From NCBI GenBank assembly GCA_003993805.1, contig RSEF01000004.1:20091437-20155436 (forward strand): DNA of 64,000 nucleotides, written 5' to 3'. A program made the translations under genes and the position numbers. Of the stretch, positions 11,777 to 22,450 are shown one piece after another (within the stretch, counting starts at the first letter, position 1; every line of letters begins with the position of its first letter). The notes beneath the pieces are model-generated. The model ran no database searches and had not been told where the DNA came from. It saw only the letters and a program-made list of their open reading frames with translations. This DNA is from Himantopus leucocephalus (taxonomy: Eukaryota; Chordata; Aves; Charadriiformes; Recurvirostridae).

Positions 11777-11933
11777 TGGCCACATACTCAAAATGGGCTA
11801 GTGATCGGCTGCCCGGTTCAGCCAAGAACTGAAGAATCTGTCAAGAGTGAACTTCCTAAGAAGAAATCAAAGAGATCTTCACATAACAGGCAAAAGCAAA
11901 CTGTGTTCAGCCTGCCCACAAATGAGAAGAGAG
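11777..11933 (+). CDS. Candidate coding exon, unidentified gene (basic, NLS-like)
   Basis: The interval has an acceptor at TTTGCAG/TGG (11776/11777) and a donor at AGAGAG/GTGAGG (11933/11934). It is open for 52 codons in phase 0 and leaves one base (phase 1). The peptide is hydrophilic and holds a strongly basic stretch, PKKKSKRSSHNRQKQ, which resembles a nuclear localisation signal. No other domain is recognisable. The single overhanging G joins in phase with the next candidate exon at 12731. An alternative acceptor (TTCAG/CCA at 11821/11822) keeps the same frame. Chance of an open stretch this long in a given frame is roughly 8 percent, so the call rests on composition plus phase matching. 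I do not recognise the gene. Confidence 0.3.
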
Positions 11934-12730
11934 GTGAGGGAACAGCCTCAGCTCTAGGTATGCAGAATGGGAGGTAAGTGGAGAATTTCATAAAGGAATG
12001 GGTCAGTGAAAATTGAGCTCTGATGTAAGTCCTGAGGCAAGCATAAGTAAAATTTTTGGAGATAGAAGAAACTAGTGCTGTTTTTTGAGGTTCTTCTGTT
12101 GCAGAAGGATACCAAGCTGGAGGAATACCCCCAAGGTATTCTGCTGCCCCTGGAATTGACAGGAGATACTCAGTCTCTCCTTCCCAGTTTGTGCAGGATC
12201 AGGTGCTGTTTGAAGTGTCCTGGCTGTTGTAACTCAGTAGCCTGCTCTTGGTCACCGGTGTCCGGGTGAAGAGCCTGTAGGGAGGAGTCTCACCTGTGCA
12301 GGAGATCTTGCTGCCTCCTGGCAGAGCTGGCAGGCTCAAACACTTTGGTCTGGATCCACCAACAGGCAAAGCTGAGCATGTGCCTATGCACTTTGCTTTT
12401 TACTGAAAGGGATAAATAAGTGGTTCTTTGAAGCTAATGGCCTCTTTTGTCTGTATGTGTATATATGCCATAATCCCATTGCAATCCTGTAACAACCTCT
12501 GTCATGTCAGACTGGCCTTGTACACCCTCACATTAATGAGCTATTGCATACTAACACCCTGCTCAGCCCACACCCTCTTCCCTCTCGCCTTCCCTCTGTT
12601 GCTCTGAATCATTTTTCTTTTGCTTGCTTGCTGCTTGCCTGCAGTGATGGGTGTGTGCCCTTTTGCTTGTTGGGAGTCTGGCAGTAAATCATACGTTTGC
12701 TTTTTTTTTTCTTTTTACATTCTGGAGCAG

Positions 12731-12787
12731 CTGCTCTGATTAGTTTGAAGCAGAATAAAAGACCTATAAATGGGGAGAATCCTGAAG
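12731..12787 (+). CDS. Candidate coding exon, unidentified gene
   Basis: A strong acceptor (ten T, then cttttt and GGAGCAG at 12730) and a near-perfect donor (CTGAAG/GTAAGT at 12787/12788) bracket 57 bp. Only the frame with phase 1 in and phase 1 out is open. It encodes a short hydrophilic peptide ending in NKRPINGENPE. It accepts the overhang of the 11777-11933 segment, giving one continuous frame. The length is a multiple of three, so the exon could be skipped without breaking the frame. The gene is unidentified. Confidence 0.3.
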
Positions 12788-14826
12788 GTAAGTACTTTAC
12801 TGTGGACTTAATGTCAAGGTAGAGTACACATAGTAGCTTTTACAGGGACCATTTAAAAACTGTTATCCGCTGTATATTTTAAAGGCAGGACATAATTCAG
12901 ACACCTGATTGACTGCCCTTGAACGTTGATTCTTGCTCTACAATTTTATTTTTAATAAACCTTGATCTGAGAACTTTTGAGAACATCATATATTGCGTTC
13001 ATCACCCTTAGTGGATTACTTCTGCTGCCTGAGTTGCACCAGATTTGTGGTGGCAATGAGGCAGAGAAAGGAATGGCAAGCTCTATCAGAGGAGCAGTGG
13101 GTAAGTCACTCCTGTAAATTTGAGGACTGCTTAAGAATTGTCTTCCCTTTTCACTGTAGAAAGTGTTATTTCTGATATTTCTCCTGGTTCTGATTACTCC
13201 AGGGAGGACATGAGTCAGTGATCTCAGACCCCTGCGGAGACCACCACACTGTCTTAGTCCTTCTCTCAGGAATGGGGAAATGACAGCCACCTCCAGGGTA
13301 CCCTCAATAAGCAGAGCATTGCCGGTCTGAAGCACTGAGTCCAGGGACTTAATACAAGGATTTAGGAAGGGAGTTGGACTTGAAATGTACTTCAGAGAGT
13401 TGTCAATCAGCGGTCTGTAGCTTTCAAGTCAGACTTGCTCTTGAATGTATTGTTGCAGTAGTCTTTAAACTGAGTCTTCCTCATAGCCTCTCTAATAAAA
13501 TTATGGTGCTTCCTGTAACCCTTTTCCTGCCCCTGTTCCCATCTGCCCCCGGACGCACTCTCTATGTTTCCCTTGGTGTTTGCAGAGGTCAGTGTTTGAC
13601 CAAATCTGTCTTCATCCCTCCAGAGAAGTGTTGTTGGGTTTGTTGCATGGGGTGGGGTGTTTGAGCTGCTCCTGCATCCTGAGGGGTTTTAATGAACAAC
13701 CTCTTTGGGGCTCACCAGATATGCTGATCACCAGAATCCTCCCAAACAGTATGATATTCACCCAATTTTATACCTAATCTGCTTCCACTACCCCTCTCAC
13801 TGTCATGAGAGATGCTGACTGGGGTTCCTCCACCAGAATGCATTCTGTGCTCCACTTTCCAGTTGTCTTTATCACATCCCCAACACCCCACCATTTCACA
13901 CAGCTGCTATGACTCCTCTTCATGCTGTTCCCTACCTCAGCAAAGGGTTCCCCGTTTCCCAACCCCTGTTCTTAAGAAATTGAGTCTTGGGATGTGTCCC
14001 TCTCTCGGAAGGTTTCAGACCATAGGGTTTATGCTGCAAAGGGTGTTCCTGTGGATCTTATGAAGTGCTTGAAGTCCATGCTGTGATTCTGCTACTTGAC
14101 CTAAGGCTGTCTCTGATGTTCCAAAGCTGTGGTTATTTAAATGCCAAGACAACTGACATGTTTGCTCTGTTCAGGCAACTGGTGCTGTACATTGATTTCC
14201 AAATAGTGGCTTTTTATTTCGGAAGTACAAGACGTGCCTCTGGCCCTAAGCATTTCAATGGAAGCTGCACACTGGAGGTTTGATGGAGGTGGAGGCTGGA
14301 GAGCATGGGCAGTATGTGCCTGCGTGCAGCAGACATACCCATGCACTTGCCTTCCACCTGTTTTCTGCCAGGGAATATTAATAGTCAAAGTAGAAATTAA
14401 GCAAATAGTTTGAGCATGCATGTTCTGTTTCTTTTAAGACAGCATATAACTCCAATGTGCTTGATATTTCCAAGTACTGGCATTTTTACATAGGTAAGAA
14501 ACCTTAAAGTCTGAAATACACTAAACAGCTTCTTACAGAAATTCAAGCCAATTGTAGAATATTACCGTGTTATCACAAGCCAAAAGCATTGGCAATCAAA
14601 GGTGTTTTTGAAGCCGTTAGCTCCAGTTTCACTGACTTGTTTTGTTTTTTTGTCTTTGATAACACTCATTGCTTTTGAGGAAATGAACTCACTGACAGCT
14701 TGGAGGGCAGGACTGGCTTAGGCATAGTGAAAAAAACCCAAAATGCTGTATCTAAAGCCACTGTTCAGTCTTTGAATCTGAGATCATATCATATCCGTTT
14801 ATTCCCATAAATGTTTCTCTTTGCAG

Positions 14827-14858
14827 ATGTACTGGGAGAGGGGAATTCAGTGCCTTAG
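14827..14858 (+). CDS. Candidate last coding segment with stop codon
   Basis: The acceptor TTTCTCTTTGCAG ends at 14826. Joined in phase 1 to the previous candidate exon, the frame runs about ten codons (DVLGEGNSVP) to TAG at 14856-14858. A further donor-like site (AAGCAG/GTAAGG at 14936) lies beyond the stop, so the match could also be chance. The first AATAAA I noticed downstream is at 18515-18520, which would imply a 3.6-kb 3' UTR. Confidence 0.2.
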
Positions 14859-14936
14859 AATGCATGGACAACAGAGGATGACAAAGTCTGTAAACAAATG
14901 TCCTGGAAAGTGTTTATGACCAGGCATTAAAGCAGG

Positions 14937-17900
14937 TAAGGCTGGAAAAAGTATATTAGCATATCTTTGCTTTATTGACTGCTGCCAATATGTTTGACTG
15001 CTCCCCCCCCAGTCTCATTCATAGGATATGGTCGCTGATGCTTAAAAAGACCTTGAAATATTGACATCACAATTGAATCACAGATGTGATAAATTAGAGG
15101 ACTACTCGAACAGGTCACGCTGGAGCAGCCTGCCAGGTGAACGGTTGGATGTGCAGGCGTGTAAGTGTGGACTAGCTTTTTCTTGCCAAATGTATTTCCT
15201 GTATGTACACCTCAGAAAAACAAAGGAACCTCTTTTCTGCCAAATACTATGTTGCATAAAAGCTGCAGGATCTTTATGCCTATGTTTGCCCTCAAGGTGA
15301 AGCAAGGGCTTGAGAAAGGGTCTTGGCACGCGAGCCTCCTCACCATGCCTCTGGCCTCCGAGGGCTGCAGTCAGAAGAGCCAAGCCAGACTCCTGCAGCT
15401 CCCCTCTCCAACCCTCCCCACCTGGAGCTTGGCGTGGGCTACCCTAGCCGGGAGCTCTGCTGCTGCGGCTACACACCGCGGGTCATTTAACACGCTTGGC
15501 TCTTTCTACGCTCTCTGGCAGGCCTGTCAGCCACTGCAGCCTGTGAGCGTGCAGAGCCAGGGAGGACCCTTGTGCAGACATAGGTGGGAACAGCAAAATT
15601 CTCCTTTTGTGCACATCAGGCTAGCCTGGTGCTTCTGCTTGAGTTCAAGCCCAGTTATCATTTTGGGAAGCTAAAGAATCGGACTCTAGAATTTAACCTT
15701 GAACTTTACATTTTAGTAATGGTGCTGGTCAACTTGAAAAAGAGACATTTGTTTACAGTATGATCCAGGTGTGTGGCTTTAATACACAATTTATCTATCC
15801 GTGAACAAGGATATGAAACAACACTTGAAGTTGATTATTATTATTTTTAACACATTTCTCCCCTGCCCTGAAACTCCATTTCATTTTAATCTGAAACAAC
15901 ATTTTTCTTTTCCTTTTCCTTTTGCCAACTGACCTGGAAAAGCCATTATTCAACTAAACCCAAGCCAGCCCAAGTATGTGTATCTTCTGTCCAGAAAAGT
16001 AATTTGCATTTTTTTGCCATCAGTCCAGAGTTTCAGACAATTTGTTGTACCCTTCTCTTCATTGTTATGATTTGCTCTGTTCTGTGGCCTGAAATACGAT
16101 AATCTGAGCAGAACAGAAATGCAAAATAGGACAATTTTTACAATCAGATTTAAAACTTCTATTGTTTGCTACAAACACAAAGAAGTAAACAAAGTGCTAT
16201 ATTAATTTCTTCTTTTCCAGAAGCACCAGCAAAAAATGGAGAGGGGAAAAGAAATCTATAATAGAAAACCATAGAAGATCATCATCAGTATTTGTTAATT
16301 TCTAGGTTTTATTTCCTTTTACTTTTTAAACTAGGTTTTTCAAACCATCCACTTACAGAAATTTGCATTTTATGAGGACAAAGTTACAAAATATGATGAT
16401 ATCGTTTTAGGTAACTTACCTCTTTTTTCCTCAGCTTGTGGCATCTAAAACTAACCGTGCTTGTCATCTTCTCAGTAATTTCTTATCATTGAAGTTAAAA
16501 TATAATCTAAGTTTGCACCAAATGAGCTGTTCCAAGATGAGTTTGCCAAACTCTGTATTGCAGTGGGATTTCTGCAATTATGATTAGATACTGCCAAACA
16601 AAAATGATCTGTGGAATACAAGTGAATCCAACGTTCATTAGCTTCTCTAAATCCCACAAGAGGTTAGAAGAAGCACAACTTGCATCTAATCTTTTGTCTC
16701 TGTGTCTCTGCCAATCAGTTTTGCTGGTACATACTGCACAACTGAAAGGGGACGAAGGGAGGAGGAACGAGGGGCTGATGGAGGACTTTTCTATTATCAG
16801 GGGCTGGTCTGCTTTAGGATGTTGTTGGTGCTCACCAGAGATCTCAGAACTGCTAGATCGATTGTTTGTGTAGCTACGTCCCATCCAGAGGACAGAAATC
16901 ACCAGTATGAGAGTTTGTGTGTTTGTGTGTGCTAATTATTTTTACTTCTTCTCCCTCTCCCCGCCTTTTTCTAGCTGATTATTGGTTCTTCCACCAAAAA
17001 GTGAAATAAGCAGTAAAAGGCAGCATTTGTCTTAGTCTTGTCTGAGAAATTCCCAATGGGAAATGGAAGCATATTTCCACTATCTGTTAGTGGGTTTTAC
17101 GTTCCTGCTCCACAAACTATTCTGCACGTGGAAAAAAAGCTCTCCATTTGAGCAGTTTCCCTAACAAGCTTCATAGCTGTTTGCTGGATTAAAGCAAAGT
17201 TAGGATTTGTGTCTGATTTTAATTAATCCCAAATGGTGCTTCCATTTCTGCTGTTGGCCAGTCAAGGGAGACAGGTAAATCGTCAATATGCTGTATCTTT
17301 TTACTCTTTTACAAAAATATAATGCATACTGCATGAAGATGTTACCTTTGCTGTAAGCCTGTCGTGTTATTCTTTGTGGAGGGGAATTCTTATTTTCCAA
17401 TCCATATACTTATGCAAAGCAGTCACTCCTCTTACACTCTGTACATGCAAAATGCTTAATAATTTTATCTTCAGCTTTCAAGCATAAAAGCGAGAAAGCT
17501 ACCCTATTCCAAACTTAACTACTTGTGTATGTTGTTGGTATCAAATAAGATTACCGCTTGGAAGATAGTGCATTTATCTTTCACTCGAAATAACCCAGGA
17601 GAATGTCAGATGCAAAATGATTTTTGAAATCTTGGCATTTACTGCTGCTTTATACTGTCTGTGTGCAACTTCAGTCAACAGCAGTGACATTATTGCGCGA
17701 GTCCCTCCAACTGAAGGGAACTGGCACCCTATTAAAACTCTCTTTGCAGAGCTGAACTGGAAATATGTTACTATGCAGCCCTGTGTTTATCTCCTGACAA
17801 GCGGTGATCAGAATCATGGCTGCTGCCAGCCAGGCAGGATTCTCTCCTTGTCAGTTTATTCCTTCCTGTAGCTAATCCTTCATCCAGCGCTATCCGGCCG

Positions 17901-20900
17901 CCGATGTCCTCCTCATTCCTTTCACAACAGGCTCTCTTTGCTTTGGCTTTTGTCCCGTGTAAACGCAGCCCTGCCAAGTCTCTCTGTGATGAGCTCCCTT
18001 CCGTGCTCTGCTGTTGCAGCATCAGCATCTCACATCCTTGTGGATCAGTGCTTCCGCCTCTCTCTGCTCCAGCAATGTGGGTGCTGCTGGCAGAGCAGCC
18101 TGCGGAGAGTGAGTGGCCCTGGGCAGCAGGACTCAGTGGGGCTGGAGATGGTGGATGCAGCATGGGAGTGGGTGATGCTCTGCAGCACCTGCAGATTTGC
18201 AGTCCTGCAGGTCTGTCATTGTCACCTGGTCTTAGGGAGGCTGGATGCTCGCACCTGGCTGCAATGGGGTTATCTACCTGCTTTGCAACACTGTCTGCTG
18301 AAGTTAATTGCTAGGAAGGGTTGATGGTGGTTTTGGAGAGATGGACTTAGCTTTCAGCCTTATTTCCTCTTGCTTATGGTGGTCATCGCAGGGTCTCTTC
18401 TGAGCAGGAGCATACACATACACACACACGTGCATAGTTTCCACGTGTGGTCATATTTCCCAAAGATCAGACCTGAATCTGTGCTGCTATATACAAAAGA
18501 CTAGACATAAAGTCAATAAATGGGGCTTTACAGAGCTGTAAATTCTCTCATCTGTCATCTTCCCATCTAGGCAAGAAAGATGTGAGAATCATGTAGATTC
18601 AGAAGCAGAGGTTCATGGCAAGACTGGGGGTCTCCTGATCACAGCCACGGATGATGGCCCCTTCTGGAACTAGCTGTGTTAGTGGTTGGTTTTATTAGGG
18701 CAATTTATGCCCCCCGAATTACCCTATTCATGCTGGAGGCTGCTCACTTTGTACCCCATCTCTGCCAAGCGAGCTGCTCAGCTGGGAGCTCTTTTAATTT
18801 CTTTCATTTAAAGTCAAAACAAACCTATCTTATTTGACTGAAGCAGGACAGAGTGCAAGGCACTCAAGTGGCAGATCCATCTATCCTTGGCAGGTGAGGA
18901 AAGAGCAGCTGGGAGGACAACGTCTGCTGGCAGCAGCCAGGAGAGGATGTTTGGTGACAATCTAATTGTAAGGGATGTGGGTGAGTCCATGCAGAGATTG
19001 ATTAAAATTGATTAAGAAAGTGTATCTGGGGACTCTTCCAAAGCTAACTGAAAGTCAGAGGAAAAGAGTCTTTTTCACTGAATTCTCTGGCATTGGATTA
19101 AAACGCTAGAGTACCCCATCATGGAATAATTTTGTTAGCAGAAAGAATGGAGAGATTGTACAAATCAAGGATTGGAGAACTAAATGGGATTTGAGGTGAT
19201 GCATTCAGTTCCTGGCTCTCCATGGACTTGCTGCTTGACATTGCCCGAGTTCATCAGTCTCTTTGGACATCCCTTCCTAGTACGGACAGGTATGACTCTG
19301 AATAATTTCTCTCTCTGCTGTTTTTATCAATGTCAACTGCATTATTCTCTCGTCTTTCTCTGTGTGTCTACAACACACGGTGCACCTGGGATGTCTTAGC
19401 TGGGGTTCCTAGCCTGCTTTATCACACGTATTAACAAAAAAAAAAAAAGGTAAGAAACAAAGGCCAATTACTTCTTTAGCGGTACATCAGAAATTAGTGT
19501 AAGGCTTGGTGCATAGCAGGCTGTTCGTACAGTTCCTCTGAAGGCTGATGTCTTCTGCTCTGTATTCAACTCCATTAATACCATGTTCCTCTTTTCATTC
19601 CTACTGAGCCTTCCTAAAGACTGACAGCTGTATATCATATTACTTTCGTCTGTGAAACGGATTATTTTCCACAATGGGCTGAGATGAGATCAGAATAAGG
19701 GAAACGAAATTAGTTTTAAAAAAAATCAGTCAGTGGTATATTTCCCTCTTTTTTTATGAATAATGTATACATTCATATAGTGTAGCATAGTAATTAAGGT
19801 TTTTTGACTTATTATAAAATGCCGAAGAATGTCTAATGATACTGCTTTATCTAGTCATTTAAAGTTCAAAAATAAATCCAAGGTATCATTAAATACAGCT
19901 TCACCTAACTGTGTATTTCAAAGTCCATGGGATGTTTTATTTCTAGGCTTTTAATCTTTTAATTCAACTAAAAAGTGGCTTTAGTAAGTGACTTGATAAA
20001 TAATTTAAAAAATAGCACTTTTACACTGTAATCATGCCAGGAGAAATGAAAGAGTAGCTGAAGTGTCAGAGGTTATAAATTGCAGCAAAGGTATTAGCAT
20101 CTTGGTGAAGAAGTCTGTGTCACACTGAGAAGCAACATCTCCTGGCAACATATTGACTCCTTCTAATTAGTTAAAAGATTTATACAGGTAGTAAAAATGG
20201 GCTAGTTTATTGATTTTTGTCACATTCCTGCACTACAATAGTTTTGCTCATTTACTGTATGTAAGAATACCTGTGTGTGCCTGAGCCCTCTCCACGCTGG
20301 GACTGGGAAAAGTCATCACATTCGGCTGTTCTTGGCCTCCCCTTGCAGAACAAAGTGGCCGTGTGCTGTTCGTCCCCAGCACCTCCTCGAGTCAAAAGAG
20401 GTTTTAAAGGATAGTTAGACAAATGGCTAAAAACGCTGTTACTTTTATTGTCCCTGTGTGACATCTAGTTCAGATTTGCTTGTTTGTAGGTAACAAGACA
20501 ATGTTTCTAATTGTCAGACCTGAAAGCAGAGCCGAGTGTTTTCTTGGCTTTGACATCAATAATTGCAAAGATGCTGACGCTGATGTGTAGCTGAGGTGGG
20601 CCGTGCGTGACTGAGCAGGTTCTGGCTCTTCTCAGCTGCCCTGGCTTGGGAGGGGGATGTTGAGGTGACACTAACTTCCATGGAGAGGGCGTCCCGAGGC
20701 AGCAGTTTTCCTCTGACTGGCAGGACGCCGCTCGCGTGTTCAGGTGATGAGCTTCTGGCCGCTGCGTTGTTCACGGTTTGCAGCCTCACAGGGGTGACGT
20801 GCAGGAGCCACCGTCGCACACCCTGTGACACACCACACATCAGCCCAAGCAATGGTACGGTGAAGTCACGTTGCTGCCACGAGCGTGAAGTGCACTTCCA

Positions 20901-21160
20901 GAAATTTGGCCCGTGATTTCTCTGCCTGTATCACAGTTGCCTAACAAAGCGGGGTCCTCCTATGAATCTGAGCAAAATGCAGCAGTAGATTATATTCTGC
21001 ACGGAGCTATTCTGAGATATTTGAGAGCAAATAAAAAGCAGCACAGGGAAACTAAAAATAACACTACCATGCTGTAGAAAGCGTGGATATGCCGTGTCAG
21101 AAGCAGAGTGAGGGAGAAGAAACTTAACCAGGTCCAGTTCAAGGCCGCCCGCTGCAATCG
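14937..21160. other. AT-rich sequence before the CpG island
   Basis: No supported gene. ORFs are short and low in information. The tract contains short CA runs near 18418-18431, a 13-base A run at 19436-19448, and AT-rich blocks at about 15.7-16.5, 17.0-17.6 and 19.7-20.2 kb. Those blocks could hold conserved regulatory elements, but comparison with other birds is needed to tell. Confidence 0.5.
18515..18520 (+). terminator. Possible polyadenylation signal AATAAA
   Basis: An exact AATAAA lies on the plus strand. It could end the transcript proposed for 11.8-14.9 kb, but the hexamer is common by chance in AT-rich sequence and no clear downstream GT-rich element settles the matter. Confidence 0.1.
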
Positions 21161-21583
21161 GTGCGAAGGATGGTGTGAAGGTGCGCAGCGGGTTTGGAAG
21201 CGGCTTCTCCCGGTGTAGTGCGACCGCCGTAACCCCTGGCACGAGCGGGCACCTCTCCGCGCTCGAATGCAGCCGATGCCGCGCTGCGCCGGCAGCCCCA
21301 GCCCAGAGCGGGGCGGCAGGAGGGCGCCGGGGCCGGGGCCGGGCTCCGCCGGGGCGCGTCCGGCTGCTCCCCTCGGGTGTCCCGGCCCCGGGCGTGGCGG
21401 GCCGACGTGCGCGGCCCCACGGGCCCCTCGCTGGTGCCGACGGTCCGGGCTGTACGGGGCATTAGCGGCGGCGTTCTGCCCGTCCAGGCGCGGGGCGGCG
21501 GGGGGGGGGCCCCCGGGACCGGCGGCGGTGCCCGGCGGGGGGCAGCGGGGCCGGGGCGGTGGGCGGGCAGCGGCGCGGCGCGG

Positions 21584-21600
21584 CCGCCAGGGGGCGCTGT
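21584..21600 (+). promoter_or_regulatory. Near-consensus CTCF binding motif
   Basis: The bases CCGCCAGGGGGCGCTGT match the vertebrate CTCF core (CCACYAGGGGGCGCT type) at nearly every position. It lies in the middle of the CpG island, between two GC boxes. Such promoter-embedded sites often mark domain boundaries or chromatin loop anchors. Confidence 0.7.
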
Positions 21601-21619
21601 GGCGTCTCGCTGCGCGGGG

Positions 21620-21921
21620 CGGGCGGGCGCACCTGCCGCGTGCGGGGCCGTCGGCGGCAGCGCGCGGGAGTGTTGGGGGGGCAGTGCTGTCCCGCTCCGC
21701 TCCCCTCACCGCACAGCGGCTCCGCCGTAACTCGACGCGGGGCAGCGCCCGCTCCTCCGCGGCGGCGGGAAGCCGCGCTCCGAGCAGACGGGCGGCCCGC
21801 GCCGCCCCCGCAGCAGCACCAGCGGCCGCAGCGGCCGCTGCCTCCGCGGCGGGGGCCCGCCCGCAGCCCGCCGGCCTCGGACGGGGCCGTGCCGGCATGG
21901 AGACCTAGAGCCGCCGAGGAG
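21620..21921 (+). other. Probable non-coding first exon (5' end not determined)
   Basis: The 3' boundary is a near-perfect donor, GAGGAG/GTAAGC at 21921/21922. The 5' boundary cannot be read from sequence and is placed arbitrarily downstream of the GC boxes. A minimal upstream ORF, ATG GAG ACC TAG (21897-21908), ends just before the donor. No longer ATG-initiated frame crosses the donor, so this exon is most likely 5' UTR, with translation starting in a later exon. The best candidate for that exon is 34004-34104. Other possible donors are G/GTAAAA at 22430 and GCG/GTAAGG near 22793. Confidence 0.5.
21897..21908 (+). promoter_or_regulatory. Three-codon upstream ORF in first exon
   Basis: ATG with G at -3 and G at +4 (a good initiation context) is followed by two codons and TAG, 13 bases before the splice donor. 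If the exon is real, this uORF precedes any downstream start and could reduce translation of the main frame. Confidence 0.4.
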
Positions 21922-22450
21922 GTAAGCCCTGCCGCGCAGCGCTTCTCGCAGTAATTTCCTTTGGGTTTTTTTTCGTTAAAAAAAAAAAAAATCTTCCCTC
22001 AAAATAAAAGAAAAGTTGGGGTGTAACGCGTATCCCCTCAGTGCCGCCCCCGCCGCGCGCGGGACGCGGCTGAGGGGCGGCTGCTGCCGTGTCCCTCCCT
22101 CAGCCCCGGGGCGGGCGGAGGGAGAGCCCGGGGGCCCCGCAGCTCTGGCTGGGACCCCCAGCTGCTCCCAGCGAGGACCCTCCGGCTCGGACCCCCCCCG
22201 CAGCTCCGGCTCTCCCTCCCGGGCGGGCGGGTCGCGCTCCTCCGGCGGCCTCCGCCGGCTGCCCGGAGCCGGAGCCGGAGCTGTCCGTGTTGGTGCGGCG
22301 GCTCCGCCGTTCCCCGGATCGGGTCCTGCGGCTGTGGAGGCGCCAAAAGTGTTTCCTCTCACGAAGGGAGGTCTCGGTTAGTACCGGGGGTGCTCCCACT
22401 CTGCGCCGCGGACGCGCGTGGGGCTCCCCGGGTAAAATGTTACCGCCGGG

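Larger units (their letters stand above)
21170..22450. promoter_or_regulatory. CpG island, probable promoter
   Basis: Base composition changes abruptly to very GC-rich with dense CpG, while both flanks are AT-rich. Sp1-type GC boxes are visible at about 21553-21568 and 21616-21629. An E2F-like GGCGGGAA lies near 21764-21771. There is no TATA box, as is usual for housekeeping or developmental CpG promoters. A strong plus-strand splice donor at 21921/21922 argues for rightward transcription. Divergent leftward transcription is possible and cannot be excluded. Long ORFs on both strands (up to 302 codons) follow from the lack of stop codons in GC-rich DNA and are not genes. Confidence 0.85.

Noticed and set aside
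13043..13099. 57-bp segment between an acceptor-like CAG and a GTAAGT donor
   Set aside because: It is open in two frames, but neither joins with the exon candidate at 12731-12787 (the required frame hits TGA), and its acceptor is only moderate.
20990..21898. 302-codon minus-strand ORF and several plus-strand ORFs of up to 213 codons
   Set aside because: They lie in or run into the CpG island, where stop codons are rare. The products are Arg/Ala/Pro/Gly-rich low-complexity sequence, and the 213-codon frame ends in the three-codon uORF.
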